A stretch of DNA of 64,000 nucleotides from Homarus americanus (taxonomy: Eukaryota > Arthropoda > Malacostraca > Decapoda > Nephropidae). The DNA is taken from positions 336,001 to 400,000 of the forward strand of contig NW_024735145.1 in the NCBI RefSeq assembly GCF_018991925.1, in the 5' to 3' direction. The position numbers and the translations under genes were made by a program. Below are positions 10,757 through 29,478 of this stretch, in pieces (positions within the stretch are counted from its first letter, which is position 1; each line of letters opens with the position of its first letter). The notes below the pieces were generated by a model. That model saw only the letters and a list, made by a program, of their open reading frames with translations, did no database searches and had not been told where the DNA came from.

Positions 10757-11426
10757 AGTTCATATCAGGGGTTCACCATCAAAGGGTTCATATTAGAGGT
10801 TCACCATTAGAGGGTTCATATTAGGGGTTCACCATCAAAGGGTTCATATTAGAGGTTCACCATTAGAGGGTTCATATTAGGGGTTCACCATCAAAGGGTT
10901 CACATTAGAGGTTCACCATTAGAGGGTTCATATTAGGGGTTCACCATCAAAGGGTTCATATTAGAGGTTCACCATTAGAGGGTTCGTATTAGAGGTTCAC
11001 CATTAGAGGGTTTATAACAGGGGTTCACCATTAGAAGGTTCACGTCAGGGGTTCACCATTAAAAGGTTCATATCAGGGGTTCACCATTTAAGGGTTCATA
11101 TTAGGGGTTCACCATTAGAGGGTTCATATTAGGGGTTCACATCAGGGATTCACCATTAAAAGGTTCATATCAAGGGTTCACCATTTGAGGGTTCGTATTA
11201 GAGGTTCACCGTTAGAGGGCTCATATCATGGGTTCACCATTAGAGGGTTTATAACAGGGGTTCACCATTAGAGCGTTCACATCAGGGGTTCACCATTAAA
11301 AGGTTCATATCAGGGATTCACCATTAGAGGGTTCATATTAGGGGTTCACCATTAGAGGGTTCACATCAGGGGTTCACCATTAAAAGGTTCATATCAGGGA
11401 TTCACCATTAGAGGGTTCATATTAGG
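10757..11426. repeat. 28-bp minisatellite
   Basis: About 24 imperfect copies of a 28-bp unit (GGTTCACCATTAGAGGGTTCATATTA and variants). Each unit is itself two diverged halves beginning GGTTCA, so the array looks built from a shorter ancestral repeat. Confidence 0.9.
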
Positions 11427-12490
11427 AATGAGGGGTTAGTGTAGTGGAGTGTTTAGTAACTGAACCCCATAAAAAAATAAGCGCATTTCTATGAATGACA
11501 TATATACAAAAATTCTCTAAAGGATTTTGTTCTTTCATGTCAAAACGATTTATATTTGAATAAGATCAAATTAAACAGTCATGCAGTGAGGACAATAATT
11601 GCAGCCAAGTACGTGTGGGGAAATCCATAAAAATGCAAAAACAAACATGTGAATCTACTTGACCTATGGCTATTAATCTTAACAAGGCCGGACCACACAA
11701 AAATCCGAGATAAAAATTCCTACTTCTGCCTGTACCGAGAGATAAAGCTGTCTATCTGATTTATGGTACAATAAATCAATCTATTAAAATGGTAACATTT
11801 GATACTTTTAAAGGTGAAATGTAGTTACTGGGTATTAAATGGCTCGTTATTTTATTTTATATAACTAACTATACCCATTATCGAATATGGATCTTGACAT
11901 GTCCAGGAAAATTGGGGTTAAGTCAATCAAGTGGGTGGAAAGATGCGCATGATCTTAAAAAATACCAATTAGTAAAGAAAAACAGATGAGTTGATGTAAA
12001 AAGTGTTAGTGTGACACCGACTTAATGAAAAATATCAATAAATAGTATATATTATATTGTCATCATTGCACGCTCAGCAAAAATACCATGACTATCCCTC
12101 CCTCACACACACAAACTAACAAAACCTCCAGGCTCCCTAAAATAGCGAACAAAATACCAACCACCACTACACTCAAGATAAAAACATCCATCTTTCCCCG
12201 TAGCAACACACACACACTCACTCATTGTGTATCGCTGCTACCCTCACCTCCTCCACCCTAAGTTGTATAACCCTACTATTCTTTAACCCCTCACTGCTTT
12301 ACCCTAACTCTCAACCTATTTATCTGATGGAAACCCAAACGAGAGGTCAACCTGTGTAGAATCCCTCCATTGTTCTTGAAAAATATTCTTTTGTATTATC
12401 GAGCCTTGGGCTGGTAGATGCCCTAAGCTGTAAATAATTTAAGATATTGTGCAGACTGCATGCTTGCTAATGTGTGTTTCTCCTTTATAA
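11427..12490. other. Non-coding stretch
   Basis: AT-rich sequence without gene signals, ending in a short (CA)n at about 12,493-12,515. Confidence 0.45.
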
Positions 12491-12784
12491 TATACACACA
12501 CACACACACACACACTCGCTAGTAGATAAAGCATGCCTACTATTGTATTTATTTGTATACATATACAGTATATACAGTACATCCTGGCTTGTACATTATT
12601 CTAAATCGGAAGTAAGTTTGAGCAAGGATGTCCAGGTTAACGTGCCTCCATTATCACATATAAGCATAGATTTTTATTATGTTTTGCATTATTACTGTCT
12701 TTATATCCGCACATATCTCTCGCGTTGCTGTATATAGAACACAATAAAAATAGACATTAGTGTATACTTTTATTTTATAATTTT

Positions 12785-12834
12785 TTCCTCTTCGCCACTC
12801 ATCGACTCGTTTATTAATTACTTTGGATTCTGTC
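12785..12834 (-). mobile_element. Diverged LINE 3'-tail copy
   Basis: The reverse complement ends AACGAGTCGATGAGTGGCGAAGAGGA, aligned with AACGAGCCGATCAGTGGTGAAGAGGA of the other tails. The 5' half is more diverged. It is probably an old copy. Confidence 0.5.
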
Positions 12835-13330
12835 ATTTAATATTGAGCTTATTAATGATCTTATCAGTCATCTTAAGTGAGAGAGAAAAAGTTGCCAAAC
12901 ATACACTGTCCATTTAAAAATATTTGCCAAGCAGACGATGGCTCCAAGGACGTGAGAACTCCACAAGTGACATGATATTGACTACAAAGGAGTTCATGTG
13001 ATCAAAAAAGGAATTTTCTGCATATATCTATTTAAATATTACAATGAAAAACATTTAATTTTCATTAAGTTGTTTGGGTTAGACTGTATTTATATTATAA
13101 GATTGTTGTAAAAAGAACAGATGGTGAATATATGGGCATATTTAGTTAAAATATATATTAAATCTACTGATAAACGATGGTATTTTGTTCAGCATCTGCT
13201 CGAGGATAAGGGAGTTGAGTCACTTATAACGGATGTGGGCCAGCGGCCCAGCACTCAGCAGCCGGCACTTGTGATTAGTGTCCACCCAGGTGCGGTACAG
13301 CTCGTCCGGCTCCTCCACCTCCTCCTCGTC

Positions 13331-19387
<6,057 letters not shown>

Positions 19388-20282
19388 TAGTGAAGCAGTG
19401 TGTCAGTGTCATTACCTAAGACAGGAGGAAAAGGTTTATACAGGAATGCCTGTTAAGACACCATTTGTTGTGAATAGTAGTTATCCATGTCCCAGTCCTT
19501 GATTGTTAAGAAATTAGCAGTGTTGTTTAGGATGCAAATTGGCCAGTACAGGTACTGTATAAAATAATTGACACTGTGTAAAGAGGGAACTTAAATATTG
19601 TTTGAGGTTTTATAACCTTATTGTAAATTGAACCTCCAAATGAAATGAATTGGTAAGACTTTGCCTATGATATAGCCAGATAGTTATAGCATAAGTAAAA
19701 CTATAACAAGAAATATCCAAAGATTTTTAACACTTCATGAAATACTGAGGATAATGTTAAGATATTATACCCACATTATTGAAATACAGTTTCCATTGGG
19801 GTGTCGAGGCCTTGTTGGATAGTAATGTAGTCTGCAACAGGTCTCAAGAATGCAGTGCTTCATTGGCACTTCTGTATAATCATCACTGAAAGCTTTATGC
19901 ACTCAAGGTATCTGCTCACTTATTAACAGTGGTTGTCAGTCTTTACCTATGCAGCCAAGAGCCTCGGTGTCAACACGATGAAATTGTACACTTCCACGGA
20001 TCCTCACACCAGACGGACATGTGGTCATTATTGTGATATTAGTGGCATCTACAAAATTGTTACATTGTTAATGTTGATTTGTATTTGTCATAACTTAGTG
20101 TTGTGAACAGAGTATTTATTAACAGATAAGATCCGGTTAGAAACTTAACATACTATTTATCACAGCAGAATTTTAGCAATGCCAATTAATAAAGTATAGC
20201 ATAGAATTATTTAACTTGCTATTTTTATTTATTTATCTGTCACTAAGAGTAATTTTAAATTGTCTAGCATTAGGTAAATAAA
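19388..20282 (+). other. GOT1 3' UTR candidate
   Basis: After the tandem stop codons TAGTAG the sequence is non-coding and AT-rich. Canonical AATAAA signals lie at 20188-20193 and 20277-20282; a further one near 21,170 could serve a longer transcript. The true cleavage site cannot be chosen from sequence alone. Confidence 0.5.
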
Positions 20283-22446
20283 ATATTAAAGGTTGCGTCC
20301 CGTAGTAAAGGGGTGTTTAAAATTAGTACCTTAATTTCTGACGTTGGTATCGGTGGTAACAGAGTAAAAAAAATTTTTATTTTGTGACAAAAACATCAAA
20401 GTAGCCAATTATTGACTAGTGTACATCCCGTGTTGCTAAGGCCGTCGTCACATGTACACATGACAGTCGGGATATACTGCACTGTACTCTGTATTATAAT
20501 GCATCAGACACCTATTTGGAAGTTGGGTACAGTACAGTATTTAAAATTGATAGTCAGTATTTTTGGACCAATGTGAAGTACAGTTTTCATAATTACAAAT
20601 CTTAATGATATTTGCAAGCATGAACACATTGTCCCTCACTTGCTTTAAAATAAAAAAATAATACAAAAATGTTAAATTATCAAGCATTTGTTAATTTTAA
20701 TCTTTATTACAAAAGTAACTGAAAACAGTTACATTTGTTTACTAAGTAATAATAGTTGCAGTTGGAAAATAATATACATCTTATTAAATCACCCGAGCGT
20801 TCCAATGCTAGTAAGAGTTCACCATCACATAATTTGCATCAGTAGCACAGCAAGAAATTAATTTTGTGATATAGATGTATATAATGCATTTACAGGGTGG
20901 CTACAGCTCTCTTCTGTTCCTACAAAGCAGACTGCTGCTTGTTCTTACAATAAGGGTTAGATTGTGCCTGAAGGGAATAGTCTTTAAGTCAACAGGGATC
21001 ATGTTGTAAAACCAGGATCAAGAAGGTGGTTGAAGACTTGATGTAATCATGGTAAGGTAGTCTAATTTATTGTAAGAAAATGAAGAAGGTTGGAGACAGC
21101 AGTTGAGTCTAGTGCATGTACATAGTAAGTTTGTTGTCCACATCAGTGATGTTAAATATTGTTAAAACAATAAATTATTAAAGAACTTTTCTTTTGTATT
21201 TCTCTTATTTTTACCCATTTACTGCTGGTAGGAAAATTGTGGTTGAACATACTGTACTCTTGGAGTAACATCATCTGCATCTTATTACACTAAATTTTGA
21301 TTGATGAATGATATTTACCGGACAACCTACCGGTAATCTTATGTCAAAATAAAAATTTCCAAAACTGTTTCAATATAAGTACACGTACTGTACTGTACAT
21401 ACTTGTTGATATGCTCATATTCAGCATGTCAAGGACTAACTACTCTAAGATTTTGAGAACATTATTTTTTTGGCCCTTGGGTTCCTTTGTCTAAAATGAT
21501 TAATTATCTCAAAATTGGAGATAAAGAATATTTGGTAATGACTTGGAAAAAGCTAATTAGTTCTGGAGTGCTAATTATTCAGCACTTGTAATTTTTTAAT
21601 GGCAATTTTGGGGTTCTTGTGTTAACCTGATGAACTGAACTAAAGTAGCAAACTACTTGTGTGTGAGGTGTCTATCTGATGAATAAAATTGTCTTGTGTT
21701 AGCTAAATAAAATAATAAAACATGTCCAGTAGTCAATGGATGAAACACATTAATTATCAATCGAGTGTGAGTATTGACCAAAAGAACACTTTTTTTTTTT
21801 CGAAATTTAAAAGTAATGTGTTTATTTGTACAGGCAGAATTACATAAAAAGTGCCATCAGAAAGTTATAGGTGGGAAGTAATTAACACTGCAAAACTATG
21901 GTTGTTTCAGCCATAATCTTGATCACTAAAACTTTGTTCAAAATTGCAACACTGTGTAGGTACTCCTGAACATGCTGACTAAGGATCTGGGTCAAAAAAT
22001 TGCTACAGTATTTGGATAATAACTCACTCAGTGCCGTCACAACAACCTATGGCAGAGTGTTCCATTAGTGTACAGCCCTCACTCCAAAAAGCTTATGCTG
22101 ACAATTTCCTGAACTTGTGGCTTCTTCAACCTTAAGTTATGGATATCTGCCAGTTGGTTTTGAACACCAGATTGAGTACTAGTGCCCTATTACATATTAT
22201 AAACTAATATCAAGTCACCCCTTTCCTGCCTATAAGCTAGCCAACAGCAAGCATTCTAATCTCTCGGTAATTAGGTACAGTAATTGGTGTTCTTGAAATC
22301 CTCCTCCATTGAAACAAAACAAACAAATCAAACTCATTCTTATATAAGAGAACTCAATGAATGAACATTTATGTAACTTAAAAATTTTAGGCTGAAAAAA
22401 ACTTCAAAGGGTTAGGGTTTCAAGCAATACTGAATAACAATATACA
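20283..22446. other. Intergenic AT-rich stretch
   Basis: No gene or array is seen. The stretch lies between the last likely GOT1 poly(A) signals and the hAT element. Confidence 0.45.
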
Positions 22447-23191
22447 GGTATATTCAGTGGCGGCTCGTGAAAAATAAAATGGAGGGACTGCAAGCCTCAC
22501 ACAACAGTAGGTGACCTACCTCAGGTATGAGTTGTAGTTGATGTTCACGAATTCCCAGGGCATGGTAGTAGTGGTGATGGACCAGTATTAATTGAAAATA
22601 AAGTCCGCGTGTCTGCTCTTCGATGTAGCAAAATTGTTTATTACTATTTCATTAAAATCCTTTATTTCTGTTATCATTTTATTTTCAATGGATATCACTG
22701 CTAAAGCAGACAGTCTGTCATTCACTGATGTTAAACTGGCGTGTATATTCTTTGTTCCTGCTTGTACTGTTCTGTTGAATGGATAAAACTGGTGTAGGTC
22801 TTCCTCTTGCTTTGATTTCAGTCTTTTCATTTAATGTCAGCTGGGAAAAGTTGATGTTTTGCAAATACTTCACTCGACTTTCCATCGTCAAAGGGTAATT
22901 AAAGAAAGCATGATTTAACCACACCGTCCACACGCAATGTAAACACGAGACTGAGCGGCGCCAATTAATAACACACATGAATCGTACAGCATTGACACCA
23001 ACTATGAAAGTAACTTAAATTTTGGTCTGATTTTAATGAAAATTCACTTAGCAACGTATTGAAAATAATTAAATAACATATAAAATGATATATTTGTTGG
23101 TAGTGTATTATTGAGCTGTCTCTTTAGAGGAATCATACGCCTGGCAGTGAGTGTCTGGGGGGGGACTGCACGAGCCGCCACTGGGTATATA
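22447..23191. mobile_element. hAT-type transposon with terminal repeats and 8-bp duplication
   Basis: The element (22455-23183, 729 bp) has perfect 15-bp terminal inverted repeats CAGTGGCGGCTCGTG / CACGAGCCGCCACTG. The flanking 8-mers GGTATATT (22447-22454) and GGTATATA (23184-23191) agree at 7 of 8 positions, as expected for hAT integration. Much of the interior is the 3' end of a minus-strand transposase gene. It is an internally deleted, non-autonomous copy, since a full hAT transposase needs roughly 2 kb. The TIR sequence resembles Tip100-like hATs. Confidence 0.85.
22588..22830 (-). pseudogene. hAT transposase C-terminal (dimerisation) fragment
   Basis: The 80-codon minus-strand frame ends with NDRLSALAVISIENKM followed by DFNEIVINNFATSKSR. 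This is the hATC dimerisation-domain signature (RLSxLALLSIE, then a segment like DFxxxIxxFAxxKxR). The domain is cut off upstream: the catalytic DDE region and zinc finger are absent. The frame ends naturally at 22588 near the left end of the element, consistent with the transposon's minus orientation. Confidence 0.75.
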
Positions 23192-23779
23192 GTCTGTATA
23201 TAGTCTTTTATTTTGGGTTACAGTATGGGAAGGAATAATCGAAATGATATTGACTATCTATACAGTATCTCTCTCTCTCATCTATCTACCTTTCTATTCA
23301 CCTATTTATTTATCTATCATTTATCCATCTATTTATCTACATATAAACATTGTGTCCGTATCTGTGGTCACTGACTTGCGTATGATATATCTCAACATCC
23401 AATAACTGTATTTTAAAGTATGTCATAGAGCTTTAAATTAAAAATACATTATTATTTTATTTATGGTTACAGATATTTGTATATTTTCCAGTAATAATAT
23501 AAGGCGAATTTAAATGAGTATTGTCTGTTAGGAGAATAGTTTCGGACGCCTACCTGAGTTAAAGCCTTGAGGTGAATTTAAAGGTCCTGTTTGTGGGTGT
23601 TATTTTGGTGTTATTTATTACTCCTACGTCTGTTATTAAGTCTGTCTGTGTCTCTGTTTATCTCTTGTTATTGTAAGTCAGTACAAGGACGCTGGACAAC
23701 TGTTAAAACGCTTGAAAGTGAAGAAAACCAGGAAGACGGCTGACCCCAACGTGTGTTTGTGTGTGAGCTTATTTTTAAT
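23192..23779. other. Intergenic stretch
   Basis: AT-rich, with imperfect CTAT/ATCT runs at 23,270-23,340. No gene is seen. Confidence 0.5.
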
Positions 23780-24123
23780 GTGTTTGCCGGTCCTACTAAT
23801 TACCCAAATGTAGCCAAATGAAGTCAAATAATGGTCCTACATGAATAAATCGGACTGCTAATCACTTCTCGACTAGTATTTGGTGTCATAAAGTCACCAA
23901 AAATTGATAAACTTAATTTAATCCGAGTTGTGTTGTGTTAGGTTAGGTTAGGTACATGCACTCGATCTATTAACTCAGATTAAATTAAGTTTACCAATTT
24001 TTTTTTACTTCGTGACACCAAATACCAGTCGAGAAGTGATTAGCAGTCCGATTTATTCATGTAGGACCATTATTTGACTTCATTGCGGCTACATTTGGGT
24101 AATTAGTCGGACTCCGTGTTTGC
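23780..24123. mobile_element. Foldback MITE with about 140-bp arms
   Basis: Left arm (about 23,788-23,930) and right arm (about 23,968-24,116) are near-perfect inverted copies sharing ACTAATTACCCAAATGTAGC and CGGACTGCTAATCACTTCTC. The central loop is about 40 bases and includes a short TTAGG run. GTGTTTGC flanks the element at 23,780-23,787 and again at 24,116-24,123, an apparent target duplication of 7-9 bp. The high arm identity implies recent insertion or arm conversion. No protein is encoded. Confidence 0.8.
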
Positions 24124-24728
24124 TATTTAAGTAGCATCTTTGACTAGTAAAATAAGGTGATGGAGGTGTGATTTATTCCCCATCCTGCCTCATCATGGTA
24201 TAAGAGGACAATGAGCCACTCCACAATATCCTTTCCCTGTAACACAAAGACAGACAAAGAGATTCTGTATTGATTTAGTAATATCATCTGTAATACTTGA
24301 CGATGTGGGACCGCCCTTAGCACTAACTTTAGGAAATTTATCCATTGAAGAAAATAGCTTCCTTGCATCATGAAACTGACAAAAGTACTGGAGGAAAAAA
24401 TTTGTATTACAGTATTACATTAACCAATTCTTACATATTAATTCTACCACGTTTACCATGTTCATTGTACGGCTCAGCATTGGTTCTTTTCATAGTTATT
24501 TTTACAGACTATAGAAATACAATAAAACGCTTAGTTTTCTTTTTCTTTGTGTAAGTTAGAATTTCCCTTTATAGGTTAGGTTAGCATTTGGGTTTTTTAT
24601 CGTCAGGTGACATAGCTGGTGCGGGCTAACCTTCATGTGACCAGAACCATATTACTCATTGCCATTATACAGCTTAGGTTTAATATATACCTGAAGACCC
24701 AATTAATTGCCTTTGTTTTCTTTTACAG
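24124..24728. other. Upstream region of MTRF1L
   Basis: A strong GTAAGT donor at 24551 and a strong pyrimidine-rich acceptor ending at 24728 could bound a 5'-UTR intron of MTRF1L. No TATA box is evident. Promoter position is unresolved. Confidence 0.35.
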
Positions 24729-24821
24729 GGTTTAAGTGTCTCTGTAGTGACATAAAGACCATCTACCATAGAAATCACAAGTACAATATCATCGTATAAG
24801 TGACCGAGAGCTGGATACAAG

Positions 24822-27800
24822 ATGATGGGGCACTTATTTTGTATGAACCATCTCAGAGGTACAGACAGACAAGTGCATAGGAAATGTCTCTCCCTGTTAA
24901 ACTGGAACTGCAAATCAAAAGCAAAATTAAGTGAACGAACTCCTACGTCAATACAAAACTTCTGTACTCACAAAACGTTGACTCCTAGTATATATTTAAA
25001 CGTTTTAACCATTAATAAACCACTATTCAGAAATACATGGAAATCAGATATTAGAAATTTACTAAGAAGAAAAGATTACACGAGCAAAGATCTTATTTGT
25101 AATAGGTATTCAACAAGTGCTCCTGACGACCTATCACTTGCAAATGAAAAAGTCCAGGAGTATTTGACTGTGCTCAGAGCCAGGTATAAGGCAGCCATGG
25201 AGCACACAGACGACACCAACGTGAAGACAGCGAGGACCTTACAGCCAGTGATGCATATACTGGAGGCGGTGAGTTGCAGTCAGTCTGTCATCTCTTTTTT
25301 TGTGATATTTATGTTAATCCTCTCGTGGTCTTTTGACGCAAATTGCATCGCTAAGAGCTTCCATGCTGGCGCAACCCCTCCCGCTCAGCAGTATCTCGCA
25401 CCGAGAGCACTAATCCCATGAGCAAAAATACTGGAACAGTGGACCAGCTCTATCAACCATCTAAGTTCCTCCCACTAGCCTCATGGGTTGGCAGAAGCAT
25501 CTTTAAGGGTGCAATTTGGGTCTGGGTAACTCTACCCAATGCTTTGTAAAAAACGTTCCTATTACCAACACGACCAGTGTCGAAAGACTGCGATGGGGTG
25601 AGATTCCCAACTATGGAGGAGTACCAGAGGGTTAAGTGTTCTTTTGCTGTAGTTTTGTCTTTGTTGTTGCCAATTTCTCAATTTTTTTCCCTCCAATAAA
25701 CTCATTGTGTAGTCTGAATCTTTACTGAAGGAAATTACCAACATGTACGATACCATATTGCATAGATATTTAGGCAGTGTGTGATTGAGTATACTGTATG
25801 TATATTTGTTTAATATCCAGTTGATGTAAAAAATGATAAGATCGACTTTTCCAGATAGAGAAGACACAATCAGACATTAAGGAGCTGCAGTCTCTAGCAA
25901 AAGATTCCAAGGGGGATGAGGAGTTATGGAAGCTGGCCAACCTTGACCTACAGGAAGCAGAATCTACCTTGCAGGACCTAGAGGAGGAGGTGAGTGGCAT
26001 AGAGGAATTGAAAGAATACATGCCAGAGGTCTTGAGAGTTTACTGATAACATACTGGACACTAGCCTGATGGACAAGGTTAGGCGATGTGTTATTAAGAC
26101 TCAATCAGTCAATCAATATCCCATAGCCAAAGGAGGAACCTGTACTCATTCATGTGCTTCCTCAAACAGTTCTCACCTTACCACCAAACTGAAGAAACTG
26201 TGGGTTGATCTATATGAGTAAAAGAGTCTTAGAGTACTGTATAAAAACATTTAGTAATGGCTGTAGTATTTTCAGTCAAATTTACTCTGTGTTTACCTGT
26301 GTCAGTACCCCAATGTCTTTGATTTTATATTCAGTATAAACAGTTTTTATATCACTTACTAAGACATTTTCCATTGCAGTTTTTCAGCTCTTTAGTTCCG
26401 GAGGAGCCAGTTGACAATACTGACGTCATTTTAGAAGTGAGCGCCGGAGTGGGAGGTCAGGAGGCAATGCTCTTTAGCCAAGAAATATTTGAGATGTACC
26501 AAGGTTATGCTGCCTTTATGGGGTGGCAGAGTGAGACAACTGACTATGAGACCACAGATATTGGTAATTACTATAACTGTACAGCACCTGGGTCAACTTT
26601 ATCTTGTGTGCAATTATACTATTTCTCAGTAAGTCAAGTGGGATTTATTTTAGCCTGAAGGACACAGAGTACAATAGTCTCAAAGATAACATTTTACATG
26701 ATGATTTAGACATTAGACACCATCAGACAAGAATATAGAAAATGCATAAACCTTAAACAGCAGCCATCACCTGTGGAAGTTAGCTGTAGGGATGGTATCT
26801 GTCATCTGTTCAGGTTTCATGTACTTATGTTCCATTATTATGCATATAGGGAGGGGAGATAGGGAGCCCTTAGCCACTAATTAAAGTTTAAGAACACACT
26901 GGGGTGGAATATTATGTCATGATTGTTATAACGGTGATAAATTCTGTGGAATGTTATTATATGGGTTGTGTCTTACAGTACAGCATGTAACTATGATTTT
27001 ACCAGTTTGTGTGACCGTCCTCAGGTGGTCTGCGACGAGGTATAGCAAACATCAGCGGGGAGTCGGTCTACCAGCTCCTAAAATATGAAGGAGGTATTCA
27101 CCGCGTCCAGAGGGTACCCAAGACTGAGAAGGCGGGCCGTATCCACACCTCCACCGTCTCAGTAGCTGTCATGGCTCAGCCGTCGGAAGTAAGCCACCTT
27201 GTGTTTGTTACATTAAATGTTAAATCTAAAGAAGTAACTTTAACCTTTCACCTTCAGTAGACACTCAAACATATATGCAGGTCATGATTCTCTCTCTTCA
27301 TTGGTCAGTCTGTGTCATCTTTATCTGCAGCTGTGTTATATGACCTAAAATGCCTTTGTTATGCTCCTAGTTTTAACCAAAATTCCTCACATATTCACTC
27401 TTAGAAACAGCTATGATCGACTGGCAAACAAATCTTCATACAATGATCCCTGTTAAGACTGGCCAGTTAGGTTAAGTTAGGGTGTATGGGGACAGGGGTC
27501 TATTTGTCCTGTTACCAGACAGAAACAACTTAGACAATTGGCTCTGTATCTCAGGATAGTTTTTGTATTAATCTCTGTAACCATCAACAGTAGAAGGATA
27601 AAACTTATTCTGAATGTTCATTAGTGTGAAAATGTAATATCTGTCCACTTAAGAGGTTATTGAGTATACCATACATGACTAATTCCCCCAGAGCTCCCAG
27701 AAAAAAGTGCACACACACACTCACACACATTGCCTTTCTGATTTTCATGCAGATCCCTTAAATGCTTAGATTATAACAGGAATATTGTCCTCGGTTCTTG

Positions 27801-29478
27801 ATGTGCGAGGTCTCCCAACAAGCGAGGACAATATTGAAGTTATAATACTGTACAAAAATCTGGAAGGCAGTGTGTATAATTTTTTTTAGAACTATATTTT
27901 TTTGTAAGTGGGGTACTGTATATGATGGTATACTAACCACTTCTTTTTTGTTACATGTAGATCGACATACAAATATTAGACAAGGACGTGAAGATTGAGA
28001 CCAAACGGGCAAGTGGTGCCGGGGGACAACATGTCAACACCACCGACAGTGCTGTTAGAATGATTCACCTTCCTACAGGTAACATTATTCTTGGTCCTGT
28101 TCAACACTGGAGCATGAATGTGTTCCCTGACTCTGTCCATCTCTCTCTTTATCTTGACTTCACTTGGAATGCTAAACAAAACAGCTATGTTCTGCAATTA
28201 ATTATCCAAAGTGAGTCTTAAGTAATTCCTGGATCGAGCGGGTAAATTCCCATCCATTTACCGCCTGTGAGCTGTATATTATGTTATTTTGTAAGAATTT
28301 TTCATATGCTTACTTGTACAATTGTACGTAGATATGTTAGAATTTTGAACAAGGTTATAGTGTTCAATGAAATTCTATTGAACAACAGATATTTATAGTG
28401 TTGTAATATCTACCGTACATATTGTATAGTTATAAAGTATTTCAGGAATATCTGTGGAGAGCCAGAAAGAACGTTCTCAACACCTAAATAAGGATCAGTG
28501 TTTGAAGAAGCTGAGAGCCTTACTGTATCAGCAGGAGCTTGACCACAACATCAACCAGTACACCTCTAACAGGAGACTCCAGGTGTGGTGCATGTTTCAA
28601 CTCTCTCAATAATAACACAATAATACAAAAAATTTCATTCACGGTGTTTTACTATTTGTCTACCTCACCATGAAGACAGGTCAGAATATTTACCCCGGAA
28701 AAAATATCAGCTCGGGGTCTTTCAGTCCTTGTTGGAATAGTTCAAATATATTGTCAGTCTTTGCTTCTATAGGTTCCGTCCTATACTCTTTTAGGGAAAT
28801 AATTGGATGGTTTTAATTATTTTCTCCCTCAAGTTGAAATTGCCTGAAAAACTCACAGCCTCAATTTTCCTTCGGAGTCTTCCTGTAAAATGCTGTGTAA
28901 CCAGTTAGGAGGCTGTTGTGTTTACTTTTTTTTATTATTCGACAGGTTGGGACCAGAAGCCGCTCGGAAAAAATTCGTACATATAATTACCCTCAGGACA
29001 GAGTTACCGATCACAGGTAAGACTTTTCCTGTTATTCACATTCCTGAGAATAATTTTTGGGTTAGTTCAGGTATTTCATGATATCTCTCGAGACTTATTA
29101 TCTCGTCTGGACACACTGCAAAAACACTTGAGTCATGTCTCAAGTGTCAGTGGTCATGGTCACAACTGTAGGCGAACAAGACTCAAAGTAACTGGATCTC
29201 ATTTTCTATCGTGGATCCATTCTGTATGTGTAGTATGTTCCTTCCTGCTATAGTTGTTGGAGAGGAAAGTAAAGAGTGTTATACTTTTGTCTTTACTGGA
29301 GAGGAGTGTCAGTGATAAATGTTCCTTTCTTCCATATCTCAACAGGGTAGGAGTGTCAGTACATAATCTGTCGTCATTCCTCGATGGAATGGAGAGCCTC
29401 CACTCCCTCATTTGTCAACTTGTGGAGGAAGGGAAAAAGGAAACTCTTCAGGAGATAATCAGTGGTGCTAGAGGCTGA
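24822..29478 (+). CDS. MTRF1L: Mitochondrial peptide chain release factor 1-like, mtRF1a (8 exons)
   Basis: A class I release factor that reads UAA/UAG on the mitochondrial ribosome and triggers peptide release. Coding exons: 24822-25268, 25855-25989, 26380-26563, 27025-27188, 27961-28078, 28446-28582, 28946-29016, 29346-29478. All junctions are GT-AG with matching phases, giving 462 aa. Visible are a coiled-coil-like N-terminal domain, the [11 protein letters not shown] block, the codon-recognition motif PKT (287-289) in [18 protein letters not shown], the catalytic GGQ (331-333) in [15 protein letters not shown], and the C-terminal [19 protein letters not shown]. The plain PKT loop without insertion is the MTRF1L/mtRF1a type, not MTRF1. 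The first ATG follows an in-frame stop at 24801-24803; the basic N-terminus fits a mitochondrial targeting peptide. The leader of about 100 aa is longer than usual, so translation might start at a later Met. Confidence 0.94.
25269..25854. other. MTRF1L intron 1
   Basis: A 586-bp phase-0 intron that contains a candidate TTAA-flanked MITE (25,314-25,635). Confidence 0.8.
25314..25635. mobile_element. Candidate piggyBac-like MITE
   Basis: The segment begins TTAATCCTCTCGTGG and ends CCAGAGGGTTAA, whose reverse complement is TTAACCCTCTGG. TTAA at both ends with CCCTCTGG-like inverted termini fits piggyBac-type elements. The termini agree only partially and no transposase is present, so this is tentative. 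Confidence 0.4.
25990..27024. other. MTRF1L introns 2 and 3 (flanking exon 3)
   Basis: Intron 2 is 25990-26379 and intron 3 is 26564-27024; exon 3 lies between. Both are AT-rich with ordinary splice sites and no recognisable repeats. Confidence 0.8.
27189..27960. other. MTRF1L intron 4
   Basis: A 772-bp phase-0 intron with a short (AC)n near 27,710 and an inverted pair around 27,776-27,833 (ATAACAGGAATATTGTCCTC / GAGGACAATATTGAAGTTAT) that could form a hairpin. Confidence 0.8.
28079..29345. other. MTRF1L introns 5 to 7 (with exons 6 and 7 between)
   Basis: Introns 28079-28445, 28583-28945 and 29017-29345 are AT-rich and show no mobile elements. The open frame that continues past exon 5 into intron 5 is read-through and not coding. 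Confidence 0.75.
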
